Source of the DNA: an uncultured bacterium
Lineage (GTDB): Bacteria > Verrucomicrobiota > Lentisphaeria > Victivallales > UBA1829
Direction: 5' to 3'
Assembly: GCA_902778895.1 (NCBI GenBank)
Contig: CACYZF010000006.1
Coordinates: forward strand, 145,154 to 209,153
Length of the DNA stretch: 64,000 bases
Under the pieces are notes generated by a model. It searched no databases. It saw only the letters and a program-made list of their open reading frames with translations, and had not been told where the DNA came from. Shown here piece by piece: positions 1 through 8,923 of this stretch (positions within the stretch are counted from its first letter, which is position 1; every line of letters starts with the position of its first letter). A program made the position numbers and the translations under genes.

Positions 1-955
1 CCGGAATTGGAATATCCTCTAAGCGGCCGGTTTCAGGATTGATATAATCCGAGACGCGATAAAAGTATGTGTTCGTGTCGTCCGACAGAGAATCTGTCAT
101 CAGAAGAACATCGCTCAGTTTGACAATAAGACCGCCCGGGAGTGTAATGGTCCTGTCCGTCGTGTCGTTGACGGTGGTGTCCGTTTTGGTCGTGTCCGTG
201 AGCGTGTCCGTCGGATTCGCGAACACGGTGATGGTGCCCGGGTCGGGATTCGGCTTGGAGATCGTGAGCTTGCCTTCCTCCGGGGGATTGTCCTCATGAT
301 AAACCATCATGTATCCCTCTTTTACCAGGGATTCCAGGTATTCCTGTGTTTCCCCGTACTGAACAAAATGATACTGATGATGGCCGCCTCCGATGGGATT
401 TGGGCCGTCCAGACTGCCCGGATCGACTGTGGTGTCCGTTTCGTCAACCACTGGAACAAGTTTGAGCGGTTCACCTGGTTCACCTTCAACCAAAACCAGT
501 TTGTACTCTTGGGGCGTGGTATCCACTGATTCCAGCCAATTCACCGAATAGGTCGGTCCCTCCCATGTTACGCCTTTGCCGTTGATATCAAGCCCGAGAA
601 TTTCCATGATTTCTTTCGTCGTTTTTCCTGAAATGTCAATCGGAGTCCCGGCTATCATGATGTTGGATGACTGTTTCTCTGGATCGGCGAGCATAATGTA
701 GTTTGCAGGGCCATGTACGATTTCACTGTTCACTTTGATTTCCGTGCCGAAAACTTCTTTCCACGTTTTACCTGTTACGTCAATCGGTACTCCTGTGACA
801 ACGACATTCGCATACTCTTTTTCAACCGCTTCATCAATGTTGATGGAAACCGTGATGAAGCCGCGTTTCCTCAGTTCCTCCAGGTACTCGGGGGTGTCAT
901 CGGGCCGGATGAAATAGACCATCCCACACGTTTCGCTCAAATACGTTTCGCTCAT
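1..955 (-). CDS. Unknown repeat-containing protein, 3' end beyond the window
   Basis: I do not recognise this protein. An open frame runs without a stop from an ATG at 955 to the left edge, about 318 codons. Two similar pairs of segments are visible. DTPEYLEELRKRGFITV near residue 21 resembles TQEYLESLVKEGYMMV near residue 205, and VVVTGVPIDVTGKTWKE near residue 51 resembles IMIAGTPIDISGKTTKE near residue 101. This suggests two degenerate copies of one module. A Thr/Asp-rich stretch (TDTLTDTTKTDTT) follows near residue 247. No signal peptide is visible from this start. The in-frame region upstream has no ATG before a stop, but codon 12 is an alternative Met. A strong minus-strand promoter lies about 80 bp upstream. 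Lower GC than most neighbours. Confidence 0.7.
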   Translation of the reverse strand, partial: MSETYLSETCGMVYFIRPDDTPEYLEELRKRGFITVSINIDEAVEKEYANVVVTGVPIDVTGKTWKEVFGTEIKVNSEIVHGPANYIMLADPEKQSSNIMIAGTPIDISGKTTKEIMEILGLDINGKGVTWEGPTYSVNWLESVDTTPQEYKLVLVEGEPGEPLKLVPVVDETDTTVDPGSLDGPNPIGGGHHQYHFVQYGETQEYLESLVKEGYMMVYHEDNPPEEGKLTISKPNPDPGTITVFANPTDTLTDTTKTDTTVNDTTDRTITLPGGLIVKLSDVLLMTDSLSDDTNTYFYRVSDYINPETGRLEDIPIP

Positions 956-1035
956 TTTCGGTCTCGCTTTCCCACCTCGGGACGAGGTGAATGAAAAAGG
1001 TTGTGATACCGGATATTTCTTATATTCCGATACCC

Positions 1036-1063
1036 AATATAGCACGAAAAATCAGCATGTCAA
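1036..1063 (-). promoter_or_regulatory. Sigma70-type promoter for the left-edge gene
   Basis: On the minus strand a TTGACA -35 (1058-1063) and a TATATT -10 (1036-1041) are separated by 16 bp. They lie about 80 bp upstream of the ATG at 955. Confidence 0.7.
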
Positions 1064-1189
1064 GGACTTATGTCATTTTTTTTTTTTTTGAAAACTGGTT
1101 AAAACCTAAAATATAAAACGATTAACCTAAAATTTGAGGGAGGCGGAGATTCCCAGAAAAAGCGCCGTTTCCAGAGCATGGACAGTGAA

Positions 1190-1220
1190 TATGGGTCGTA
1201 TAGGTCGTATAGGACCTATT
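1190..1220. repeat. Short tandem GTCGTATAG-type repeats
   Basis: The segment carries GGTCGTATA twice in direct succession, followed by a related GGACCTAT. A second low-complexity stretch with ATAAGACT and AAGACTTATAA motifs lies at 1337-1372. Neither is coding. They flank the hairpin repeats at 1244-1336. Confidence 0.5.
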
Positions 1221-1243
1221 TTGTGCCTGGCTTCGCTCAAATA

Positions 1244-1336
1244 CAAGGACAAGTCCTTGACTGGGGCAGTGCGCGGCTAACGCTCGCGGGAGGGCAAGCC
1301 CTCCACGTCAGTAATGTGCGGCTAACGCTCGCGCAC
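1244..1336. repeat. Two tandem two-hairpin (REP-like) repeat units
   Basis: Unit one has the palindrome CAAGGAC/GTCCTTG (1244-1259), a spacer ACTGGGGCAGTG, and a CGCG/CGCG hairpin (1272-1288). Unit two has GGAGGGC/GCCCTCC (1289-1304), a spacer ACGTCAGTAATG, and GTGCG/CGCAC (1316-1336). The layout (hairpin, about 11 nt spacer, second hairpin with a GGCTAACGCTCG-like centre) matches the repeats near 10.5, 16.3 and 43.9 kb. The remaining 956-1545 intergenic sequence holds the left-edge gene's promoter, AT-rich sequence and the GH51 leader; I see no gene in it. Confidence 0.75.
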
Positions 1337-1458
1337 GATAAGACTCATAAGACTTTTAAGACTTATAAAAATACGTGTCGTGAGCTCAAATGCGCTCACA
1401 CACGGAGTGTACGGGAACGCGAAAAACCGGATTTTTCCGTTTTCTTTTTCGTTTTCAC

Positions 1459-1486
1459 TGGATTTTAGGGAAAAAACTGTTACATT
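1459..1486 (+). promoter_or_regulatory. Possible promoter for the GH51 gene
   Basis: TGGATT (1459-1464), a 16 bp spacer and TACATT (1481-1486) lie 60 bp upstream of the start codon at 1546. The -35 match is weak. Confidence 0.35.
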
Positions 1487-1545
1487 ATCGGTGAATGAAA
1501 TCACCGATCACTGTTTTTAGTTCAAAACAAACGAAAGGAACCCCC

Positions 1546-3540
1546 ATGAAACACAAGGCTCTCATCGGCATCACCGCCGCGGCGGCCATCCTCTCGGCCG
1601 GCGCCGGGCTGGACGCGCAGACCTCCGACGCGCCGAAGACCATGACCGGCACGCTCGACCCAGCCAAGGTCAAGTTCGACATCAGCCCGACGATGTACGG
1701 CGTCTTCTTCGAGGACATCAACTTCGCGGCGGACGGCGGACTCTACGCCGAGCTCATCAAGAACCGTTCCTTCGAGTTCCCGAACGGGCTTTCCGGCTGG
1801 GAGACGGACGGCAAGGTCGAGGTCGTGAAGGGCCGCGAGGGCGACGTCCCGTTCCCGCGCAATCCGCATTTTGCGCGCCTCACCGCCGAATCCCACCGCG
1901 ACCAGTGGACCGCGCTTGACAACGGCGGATTCCGCGGCCTCGCGTTCGAGAAGGACAAGACCTATCATCTCTCCGTGACGGCGCGCCTCGCCCCCGGCAC
2001 GACCGAGCCGGTCAGGTTCGACGCCGCGTTCGTCCGCGAGGACGGCACGATGGAGGCCCGTACGCCGTTCACGGTGGACAGCCGCGAGTGGAAGGAATAC
2101 AAGGTGGACGTGAAGGCGGCCAGCACGCAGACGCGCGGCAAGTTCCGTCTGCTCCTGAACGGCCACAGGGGCGCGGTCGACATGGACCACATTTCGCTGT
2201 TCCCGGAGGACACCTGGAAGGGCCGCGCGAACGGCCTCCGCAACGACCTCGCGCAGGCGATCGCCGACCTCAAGCCGAAGATCTTCCGTTTCCCCGGCGG
2301 CTGCATCATCGAGGGCACCACGCTTGACCAGCGCTACCAGTGGAAGAACTCCGTCGGCCCGGTCGGCAACCGTCCGCTGAACGGCAACCGCTGGAACAAC
2401 ACGTTCGTCGACCACCTGACCCCGGACTACTTCCAGAGCTACGGCCTCGGCTTCTTCGAGTTCTTCCAGTTCTGCGAGGACATCGGCGCGGAGCCGCTGC
2501 CCGTGCTGAACATCGGCCTCGCGTGCCAGTTCCAGAACGACGCGAACGACCTAACCGCCCAGGTCGCGCTCGACCAGCTCGGCCCGTACATCCAGGACTG
2601 CCTTGACCTCATCGAATTCGCGAACGGACCCGTCACCTCGACCTGGGGTAAGGTCCGCGCCGACATGGGCCACCCGGAGCCGTTCAACCTGAAATACATG
2701 GGCATCGGCAACGAACAGTGGGGCAGGCTCTACACCGACCGCCTGCCGATCTTCCTGAGGGAAATCCGCGCGAAACACCCCGAGATCAGGATCATCGGAA
2801 GTTCCGGCCCGAACCCGGACGGCGCGGACTTCGACTACCTCTGGCCGAAGATGCGCGAGTTCAAGGCGGACCTCGTGGACGAGCACTACTACCGCGATCC
2901 CGCGTGGTTCCTCAGCCACATCGACCGCTACGACAAGTACGACCGCACCGGCCCGAAGGTCTTCGCGGGCGAATACGCCTGCCATGACAACCCGACGAAC
3001 TCCCTCCGCGCCGCCCTCTGCGAAGCCGCGTTCCTGACCGGCATCGAGCGCAACGCCGACGTCGTCCGCATGACATCCTACGCCCCGCTGCTCGCCAACT
3101 ACTACGCGTGGCAGTGGGCGCACGACATGATCTGGTTCGACAACACCACGGTCGTGAAGACGCCGAGCTACATGGTGCAGAAACTCTACAGCACCAATGC
3201 CGGAACGCACACGCTTGACCTCTCCGGCCTCGGCGCGCTCCCCGCCGACTGCTACTGCGGCGCGGTCCTCGATGAGACCGCCGACGGCAACAGCGTGATC
3301 GTGAAGTTCATCAACCTCGGCAAGACGACGGTGCCGATCTCCATCAACATCCCCGGCGCGGCCGACGGCGCGGAAGTCTCCGTGACCGGCATCAAGGGCG
3401 CGGACCCCGCGGACAAGAACGACCTCGCGAATCCCGAGCTCGTCAAGATCGAGGATTCCACGCTGAAGATCGCCGCCGGCATCTTCGAAGCCAAACAGGC
3501 CCCGTTCAGCTTCATGGTCTACCGCATCCCGGTCAAATGA
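1546..3540 (+). CDS. Secreted GH51 alpha-L-arabinofuranosidase
   Basis: Predicted to release terminal alpha-L-arabinofuranosyl units from arabinan or arabinoxylan outside the cytoplasm. The 664-residue protein starts with a signal peptide (MKHKALIGITAAAAILSAGAGLDAQ). A carbohydrate-binding-like beta region (about residues 75-230) follows. The catalytic barrel contains GNEQWG, with the likely acid/base Glu at about residue 390, and AGEYACHD, with the likely nucleophile Glu at about 476. A C-terminal beta domain completes the usual GH51 arrangement. I chose the ATG at 1546, not the in-frame one at 1495, because it has an AAAGGA site 6 bp upstream and begins directly with the signal peptide. It stands alone and ends at a hairpin terminator. 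A GH43-type enzyme near 57 kb may act on similar substrates. Confidence 0.9.
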   Translation: MKHKALIGITAAAAILSAGAGLDAQTSDAPKTMTGTLDPAKVKFDISPTMYGVFFEDINFAADGGLYAELIKNRSFEFPNGLSGWETDGKVEVVKGREGDVPFPRNPHFARLTAESHRDQWTALDNGGFRGLAFEKDKTYHLSVTARLAPGTTEPVRFDAAFVREDGTMEARTPFTVDSREWKEYKVDVKAASTQTRGKFRLLLNGHRGAVDMDHISLFPEDTWKGRANGLRNDLAQAIADLKPKIFRFPGGCIIEGTTLDQRYQWKNSVGPVGNRPLNGNRWNNTFVDHLTPDYFQSYGLGFFEFFQFCEDIGAEPLPVLNIGLACQFQNDANDLTAQVALDQLGPYIQDCLDLIEFANGPVTSTWGKVRADMGHPEPFNLKYMGIGNEQWGRLYTDRLPIFLREIRAKHPEIRIIGSSGPNPDGADFDYLWPKMREFKADLVDEHYYRDPAWFLSHIDRYDKYDRTGPKVFAGEYACHDNPTNSLRAALCEAAFLTGIERNADVVRMTSYAPLLANYYAWQWAHDMIWFDNTTVVKTPSYMVQKLYSTNAGTHTLDLSGLGALPADCYCGAVLDETADGNSVIVKFINLGKTTVPISINIPGAADGAEVSVTGIKGADPADKNDLANPELVKIEDSTLKIAAGIFEAKQAPFSFMVYRIPVK

Positions 3541-3572
3541 CCCGCTGAAACCGGCCGGAATTCTAAAAAATT

Positions 3573-3608
3573 ACCTCATGGCCTCGTCCGCGGGACCATG
3601 AGGTTTTT
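3573..3608 (+). terminator. Rho-independent terminator after GH51 gene
   Basis: The stem ACCTCATGG (3573-3581) pairs with CCATGAGGT (3596-3604) and is followed by a T run. Confidence 0.8.
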
Positions 3609-3682
3609 CTGTTATCGGGTTGAAAAAAGTTTGGAAGAATCTGTCTCGTCTTCGTTCATCGTTGTTTTCTGACGGTTTGATT

Positions 3683-4285
3683 TTACATGTGCGTCATGTG
3701 AAAGAAGAGCGTGTTGTGCGCCGGGTCGAAGAGGACCATGACCCCGTAGGGCGCTCCCTGCTGCTGGATTTCGCCGTCATAGTAATACGAATAGAGCAGC
3801 GACCTGTCCTTCAGACCCATGACGTCGATCATGCAGCGCCTTTCTTTTTTCATATATTCCTGATAACCATCGGATTCGACCATGTACTTGTCCTGCGACA
3901 CCGGGCGCCAGTCGTATTTCCCGAGGATGCGTTGCGTCTCCTCTTCCGTCAGGACGACGAACCCGGAGATGATGACGTCATAGTCCGAGGGCGACGGAAC
4001 CAGGGCGGAGAGCGACAGGAGCCGTACGTTGTTCCTGCCTTTCAGCGCCCATTCGCAGGAGACGACGTTCGGGCCGAACGTGATCTTGCTCTTCCGGGTA
4101 AACGCGTCATAATCCGTGCTGGAGGAGATCAGTTTCTCCGAATGGTCCGTGCAGGCGTCGGCGAGTGCGAGGACGGCCACGAGGTTGGTGATGCACAGAA
4201 GCGTGAACCCGAGACATCCGAGGCAGGAAAACGCCGCGCAGGACAGAAACTTTTTCTTCTTTTTCGGAGCGGTCGGAACGGTCAT
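3683..4285 (-). CDS. Unknown membrane-anchored protein
   Basis: I do not recognise this 200-residue protein. The N-terminus has a lysine run (PKKKKK) followed by one hydrophobic segment (about residues 14-42, with three Cys). The rest, about 155 residues, is a soluble domain probably facing outward. AGGAGG lies 6 bp before the ATG, so the start is well supported. It has its own promoter at 4349-4377 and converges with the GH51 gene. The cysteines in the hydrophobic segment do not make a clear lipobox. Function unknown. Confidence 0.75.
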   Translation of the reverse strand: MTVPTAPKKKKKFLSCAAFSCLGCLGFTLLCITNLVAVLALADACTDHSEKLISSSTDYDAFTRKSKITFGPNVVSCEWALKGRNNVRLLSLSALVPSPSDYDVIISGFVVLTEEETQRILGKYDWRPVSQDKYMVESDGYQEYMKKERRCMIDVMGLKDRSLLYSYYYDGEIQQQGAPYGVMVLFDPAHNTLFFHMTHM

Positions 4286-4348
4286 GCTCGGCCTCCTATG
4301 GTGCTTTATACGAGCTTATTTTATGGCGTTTTTTTGTACGTTGCGATT

Positions 4349-4377
4349 AATATAACATGTTGAAATCCGCATGTCAA
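4349..4377 (-). promoter_or_regulatory. Promoter for the 3683-4285 gene
   Basis: On the minus strand TTGACA (4372-4377), a 17 bp spacer and TATATT (4349-4354) lie about 65 bp upstream of the start codon. Confidence 0.7.
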
Positions 4378-4467
4378 GAGAAAGTAATGAGGATCTTGTT
4401 TTTTTTGTTTAGTTTCTAATGCTTGTTGCCGCGGCTGTATCCGGGGCGTGTTGCCGGACGGAAGGGA

Positions 4468-5298
4468 TTACAGCGGGAGCTCGACGGCCTCGCCGCGGAC
4501 GAACGCCGTGTGCGTGGTCCAGCCGATGGAGCGCGCGAGTTCGGCGGCGCGGTCGAACGCATACGCGACGTGTTCCGGTTTGTGCGCGTCGGAGCCGAGC
4601 GTGATCTTCATCCCGGCGCGGAAGGCGGCGCGGAGAAGTTCGGGCGAGGGGTAGATCTCGTCCGCGGCCACGCGGAGCCCGGCGGTGTTCAGCTCCAGGC
4701 GGATGCCCTTCGCAGCGGCGCATTCGTAGATTTCGGTCATGCGGCGAATGACGCTTTCATAGTCGGACGGCCGGAACCCGAATTTCTTCGGCAGGTCGGA
4801 GTGCGCCATGACGTTGAATCCGCCGAGCTCGACGAACGCTTTCAGGTCGGTCAGGTAGCCGTCCCAGACGGCGTCCACGCCGAAACGCGGCCATTCGTCG
4901 AGCTTGTCCGGGTCGTCGAACGCGAACTCGCCGACGTAATGCACGGAACCGATCAGGTAGTCGAACTTCGGGCGGAGCGGGTCGAGCGCGGCGAAGACCT
5001 CGTCCATGCGGCCCGGCACATAGTCGAACTCGACGGCGGCGAGGATCTGCAAGTCGGATCCCTTTGCGGTTTCGCGGAGCGAATCGAGGATGCCGAAATA
5101 ACGCGGCAGGTCGTCGGGCGCCATGCGGAACGCCGCGTCGTAGCCCGCGGGGGCGGGGAAATGGTCGGAGACGCCCCAGTACGCCAGCCCGGCCTTCCGC
5201 GCGGCGGCGAGGTATTCCTCCGGCGTGCCGGAAGCGTGCCTGCAGAGGGCGGTGTGCGTGTGGAGGTCCGCCCGGGGCTTCATGGACTGTGCGCTCAT
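4468..5298 (-). CDS. hisK: PHP-domain histidinol-phosphatase (HisJ/HisK family)
   Basis: Likely hydrolyses histidinol phosphate to histidinol, the penultimate step of histidine synthesis, in the cytoplasm. The 276-residue length fits the HisJ/HisK type of PHP phosphatase. Visible metal-binding motifs are DLHTHTALCRHASG near the N-terminus, SDHF near residue 45, and LGSDAHKPEHVAYAFD near the C-terminus. No other his gene lies in the window, so a different phosphoesterase substrate cannot be excluded. The ATG overlaps the stop of the upstream gene by 4 nt (ATGA), suggesting translational coupling. Confidence 0.8.
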   Translation of the reverse strand: MSAQSMKPRADLHTHTALCRHASGTPEEYLAAARKAGLAYWGVSDHFPAPAGYDAAFRMAPDDLPRYFGILDSLRETAKGSDLQILAAVEFDYVPGRMDEVFAALDPLRPKFDYLIGSVHYVGEFAFDDPDKLDEWPRFGVDAVWDGYLTDLKAFVELGGFNVMAHSDLPKKFGFRPSDYESVIRRMTEIYECAAAKGIRLELNTAGLRVAADEIYPSPELLRAAFRAGMKITLGSDAHKPEHVAYAFDRAAELARSIGWTTHTAFVRGEAVELPL

Positions 5299-6152
5299 GA
5301 TCTCTTTCCGGCGTTCGGATTGTCCTCGCCGGAGCCGTTGCCGTAGGGGTAGGGGAGGAACGACAGGTCCTTCTCCCCGATGGCGGCGGCGAGCGGCGCG
5401 CCGATCGTGTAGAGGTAGCGGAAGCCGTCGGACGCGACGGCTGAGACGAACAGCACGGAGGAGACGTAGCGCAGGATGGTCTGGGTGTCCCAGACGACCG
5501 GGGGCTCTTCGCCCTCCGCCACGCCGCCGTAGAGCTGCCAGTTGTCGACGGGGAAGATGAGGCGGCCTGCACTGTCGGCGACCGCGGTGTCGATGCCGAC
5601 GCGGACCACGCTGAAACGGTTCTGCGTGGAGGAGGAGAGGATGGCGGCGATGCAGGCGAAAATGAGGTCGGAGCCGATTTTGTCCTCCAGGACCGCGCCG
5701 ATGCAGAAGGAATCGGGGTGGAAATCGCGGTTTTCGGGGCGGTCGGGGAACATCTTCCGCATGAACTCGGCCATGCCGAAGAGGTCGGCGGGATGCGCCT
5801 TGCGGTACTCCGCCTCAAGCTCGCGCCACTGTTTCTCCACAAACGACTGCTTGTCGTTGTCGAACCAGCACAGATGCAGGCGGATCAGCCCCGTGAGGAG
5901 CGAGATGGGGCGTTCGGGCGGCTGCATGAAGATGCGGCGGCGGGAGCGCGCCATGAGGGCGTGCTGAAGCTGGCGGGTGCGCTTGCGGATGCGCGGATTG
6001 TCGGACTTCTGCATGTCGCGGAGAACCGGTTCCAGCGCGGTGCTGCCTTTCGTGAGCAGTTCGGCCATGGCCATGCTCGCGGACTGCTCGTTTTCGTCGT
6101 CGAGCAGTTCGACCAGGTATTTCATGTCGTTTTTGTCGTCGGGCTGGTTCAT
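5295..6152 (-). CDS. Unknown protein, HEAT-like N-terminus
   Basis: I do not recognise this 285-residue protein with confidence. The first 70 residues (LVELLDDENEQSASMAMAEL, VLRDMQKSDNPRIRKRTRQL) look like one or two HEAT-type helical repeats. A mixed domain follows, with GAVLEDKIGSDLIFACIAAI near residue 150. This faintly recalls the SirB1/transglutaminase-like family, but no catalytic Cys-His-Asp set is evident. No signal peptide or membrane segment. It is coupled to the phosphatase gene by a 4 nt overlap and lies 33 nt after the exonuclease gene, so the three are probably co-transcribed. Confidence 0.75.
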   Translation of the reverse strand: MNQPDDKNDMKYLVELLDDENEQSASMAMAELLTKGSTALEPVLRDMQKSDNPRIRKRTRQLQHALMARSRRRIFMQPPERPISLLTGLIRLHLCWFDNDKQSFVEKQWRELEAEYRKAHPADLFGMAEFMRKMFPDRPENRDFHPDSFCIGAVLEDKIGSDLIFACIAAILSSSTQNRFSVVRVGIDTAVADSAGRLIFPVDNWQLYGGVAEGEEPPVVWDTQTILRYVSSVLFVSAVASDGFRYLYTIGAPLAAAIGEKDLSFLPYPYGNGSGEDNPNAGKRS

Positions 6153-6185
6153 GGTGCGGAAACCTCTCTGAGGGGAAATTGCTTG

Positions 6186-6998
6186 TCAGGGATGGACGGG
6201 GAACTTGCCGCGGAGGGCGTTCTGCGCGATCTTCTTGACGTCGTCGTCGAAGTCGGCGCGGATGATCCACTGGAGGAAATCGGGCGCGTTCGCAGCGACC
6301 TCGCGGAGCGTTTCGCCGTTGTGCCGCCCGAACGACACGACGGCCTCGCCGTTGCGCCATTTGAAGCGGCCGTTTTTGTCGACGTTGCTCGGGTTGACCG
6401 GATTGCAGAATGCGTGGAGCTCGTCGAGCGTCTGGGGGAACGCCGCGACAGTCTCGGGGAACTGGTCGGGCGTCATGGCGGAGTAGCGTTCGAGCTGGGC
6501 CTCCAGGACTTCGAGAGAAGCCTGCGTGTCGGCGGCGGCTCCGTGCGCGCCTTCGAGCTTCTTTCCGCAGAAGAATTTGTACGCGGCCGTGAGGTTGCGC
6601 GGCTCCATCTGGCAGAAGATCGTGTAGGAGTCGAAGATGCGGCGGCCCGTGGTGGAGAACTGGATGCCGCAGCGGGCGAACTCGCGCGTGAGCACCGGGA
6701 TGTCGAACTTGCCGATGTTGTAGCCGCCGAGGTCGCACCCCTCGAAGTAGATCGCGAGGTTCTTGGAGAGCTGGCGGAACGTCGGCGCGTCCTTCACGTC
6801 CTCGTCGGAAATATGGTGGACCGCGGTCGCCTCGGGCGGGATGGGCATTTCCGGGTTGATCAGGCGGGTCTTGGTCTCGCGCGTGCCGTCCGGCATGATC
6901 TTGATCACGGACAGCTCCACGATTCGGTCGACGAAAAGGTTGACGCCGGTCGTTTCCAGGTCGAAAAAGATCAGCGGTACATTGTCGGTAAGCTTCAT
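6186..6998 (-). CDS. DEDDh-family 3'-5' exonuclease (DnaQ/RNase T superfamily)
   Basis: A 270-residue DnaQ-superfamily exonuclease acting on DNA or RNA 3' ends in the cytoplasm. Exo I is FFDLETTG (Asp13, Glu15), Exo II is GYNIGKFDIPVL, and Exo III is GAHGAAADTQASLEV with the His and Asp of the DEDDh type. The last 60 residues (VVSFGRHNGETLREVAANAP, DFLQWIIRADF) resemble the small DUF3820-like module often found after such exonucleases. It is too small and lacks the partners to be called the polymerase proofreading subunit. First gene of a three-gene minus-strand unit. Confidence 0.88.
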   Translation of the reverse strand: MKLTDNVPLIFFDLETTGVNLFVDRIVELSVIKIMPDGTRETKTRLINPEMPIPPEATAVHHISDEDVKDAPTFRQLSKNLAIYFEGCDLGGYNIGKFDIPVLTREFARCGIQFSTTGRRIFDSYTIFCQMEPRNLTAAYKFFCGKKLEGAHGAAADTQASLEVLEAQLERYSAMTPDQFPETVAAFPQTLDELHAFCNPVNPSNVDKNGRFKWRNGEAVVSFGRHNGETLREVAANAPDFLQWIIRADFDDDVKKIAQNALRGKFPVHP

Positions 6999-7165
6999 GA
7001 CATATCCTTTTTTGAAAATGTGCTATTATACTATATCACAAAAACCGCAAAATGAAACCGGACACGCGCGAAAAAAGCGGAAAATCGGGCGAAAAAGACG
7101 TGTGCTGCGGGAGCCGGATGAGCGGATGCCGGTCCCGGTTTTTCCTCAAAGGCGCGGGAAATGCC

Positions 7166-8239
7166 TCAGGAAAAGCTTGTCTGCCGGAGGGGCAGGTATG
7201 GCATTCTTTGAATGGACGGCAGACTGTCAGCCTGCGGACAACAAGGAAACGGTTTCTTCACGGTCTGTTTAATGAAGAGGCAAATGCAGTTCATCGCATA
7301 CATGAGTGCAAATGAGACGTCGTTCACATGGCGGGAGAAAAAGACGCTTGCCCGCAAACCCCATTTCCAGTTCTTGTTCCCGAATGCAGGGAAATGGTTT
7401 TGCATGAACCCGGAGACCTTGTGCAGGAAAGCATAATCTCTCTGGTCCTTGGGGATCCCGTAGGTGTATCTCCAGATCCTGACTGCCGCTTGTGCGACCT
7501 GTTTTTTCAGGCGGTCTATGATCTCCTGATCGTTTCTGATCTCGGGAATTGCGCTTAAACGGGTGTATCTTTCGTTGAACGACACCCAGTAGTCCAGAAT
7601 GTTACTCATCGACGGCGTGTGAACGATGCTGCCTGCCCTCATCCGGTAATGATACAGGGGGGTCGATACACATGACAGCGAATTGGCCTTTAAAACCACC
7701 TTGTAGATGGTGTAGATTTCTTCATAATTGTGGTTTTCCGGAAAGAGAACGCCCGACCAGACGGCTTTTTTATACAGTTTGTTCCAAACCCCGTTGCTGA
7801 GCTTGCATATCAGCGCATGGATCGCTTCCGTCCCGGGATAGACGTCATCGAACATGCTGTAAACGCTGTGAGTGTTCAGGTATTCGCTCCACACGCCGCC
7901 GGCGGAGATGTCCGATCCGGTCTCCTCCATCCTTTTGAGGAGAATTTCATACATGTCCGGCTCAATCCAGTCATCGGAGTCGACAAAACCGATAAGCTCG
8001 CCTTTCGCTTCCCGAAGTCCCATGTTGCGTGCCGCGGAAAGGCCTTGGTTTGCCGTATGAAAGACCCTGACGCGAGGGTCGATCCGCGCGTATTCCTCGC
8101 AGATCTCGCCGCATTTGTCCGGGGATCCGTCGTCGATCAGAAGGATCTCGAGATTCTGGTAAGTCTGGCCGAGAATGCTCTCAAGGCATTGATGAAGGTA
8201 AGCTTCGACCTTATAAACGGGAACAATAACGCTGATCAT
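7166..8239 (-). CDS. Family 2 glycosyltransferase
   Basis: A 357-residue GT-A fold glycosyltransferase that would transfer a sugar from a nucleotide donor to a surface glycan. The N-terminal third is classic: ISVIVPVYKVEAYLHQCL, the nucleotide-binding EILLIDDGSPD, the NQGLSAARNMG helix, and the metal-binding FVDSDDW. The C-terminal part, about 150 residues, is less conserved, with no clear membrane segment. GAGGAG sits 5 bp before the ATG, and a good promoter lies about 100 bp upstream. No other polysaccharide genes are adjacent, so the acceptor is unknown. Confidence 0.88.
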   Translation of the reverse strand: MISVIVPVYKVEAYLHQCLESILGQTYQNLEILLIDDGSPDKCGEICEEYARIDPRVRVFHTANQGLSAARNMGLREAKGELIGFVDSDDWIEPDMYEILLKRMEETGSDISAGGVWSEYLNTHSVYSMFDDVYPGTEAIHALICKLSNGVWNKLYKKAVWSGVLFPENHNYEEIYTIYKVVLKANSLSCVSTPLYHYRMRAGSIVHTPSMSNILDYWVSFNERYTRLSAIPEIRNDQEIIDRLKKQVAQAAVRIWRYTYGIPKDQRDYAFLHKVSGFMQNHFPAFGNKNWKWGLRASVFFSRHVNDVSFALMYAMNCICLFIKQTVKKPFPCCPQADSLPSIQRMPYLPLRQTSFS

Positions 8240-8337
8240 ATAATCTCCTCTGTGTCCAGCCTGAACTCGGGAGTTCTTCCCTCATGGCAAGCTGTTTCCG
8301 TTTCTTTCTCAGCTTGTAACATGTTTAGAAAATATAT

Positions 8338-8366
8338 AATATAGCACCATTTTTGAAAAAAGTCAA
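8338..8366 (-). promoter_or_regulatory. Promoter for the GT2 gene
   Basis: On the minus strand TTGACT (8361-8366), a 17 bp spacer and TATATT (8338-8343) are seen. The rest of 8240-8507 shows no gene. Confidence 0.7.
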
Positions 8367-8507
8367 ACAATTGGACGGATCGCTGAAACAAAAGAGGCGA
8401 AAAAAGACGGGAAGAGGGGAAACGGAAAAAAGGCGAAAAAGACGGGCAGGGGGGATGCGCGCGGCGGAGGTGTACGCCTCAATGCACGGCGCGGAGGAGA
8501 GGCAGGA

Positions 8508-8900
8508 TCAGGCGATCACGGCTATGATGTGAAGCAGAATGTAAAGCGCGAAAAGAAACACGCCGACGTGCAGTAATTCGCGATCCCCGTCGTCTTCGAT
8601 CCGGGATGCGGCCTTATGGCAGAAGAAAAAGCAGAGGAAGATTCCCGGGCCGCTCGTCATGACGAAGGGAAACAGGATCAGCAGCCCGCCTTGACCGCTC
8701 GAAAGGGCGAAGGGCAGTATGAGCGCATGAATCAGCACAATGACATACATCCACAGCAAAGGCGTCCGCATTTCCCGGAAGCGCTTGATGAAAAACAGCA
8801 GGATGATGACGGCGAAGATGTCCATCAGCATTGGGAGATAGATCGACGGGTCCTCGCGGAACCAGTATGTCAACCTGAGCCACAGTTGATACGTGTTCAT
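8508..8900 (-). CDS. Small multi-pass membrane protein, unknown
   Basis: I do not recognise this 130-residue protein. Four hydrophobic segments are visible (about residues 22-39, 49-66, 70-93 and 111-129), so it is an integral inner-membrane protein with little outside the bilayer. It lies 23 nt after the 8924-9526 membrane-protein gene and ends the run of envelope genes that starts at ilvE. Similar in style to its two upstream neighbours, but not clearly homologous. Confidence 0.65.
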   Translation of the reverse strand: MNTYQLWLRLTYWFREDPSIYLPMLMDIFAVIILLFFIKRFREMRTPLLWMYVIVLIHALILPFALSSGQGGLLILFPFVMTSGPGIFLCFFFCHKAASRIEDDGDRELLHVGVFLFALYILLHIIAVIA

Positions 8901-8923
8901 GTCCCGAAATCTTCCTGTTGTGT

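Noticed and set aside
1178-1468. A 96-codon plus-strand frame
   Set aside because: It spans the hairpin repeats and low-complexity sequence, has no ribosome site, and its product resembles nothing.
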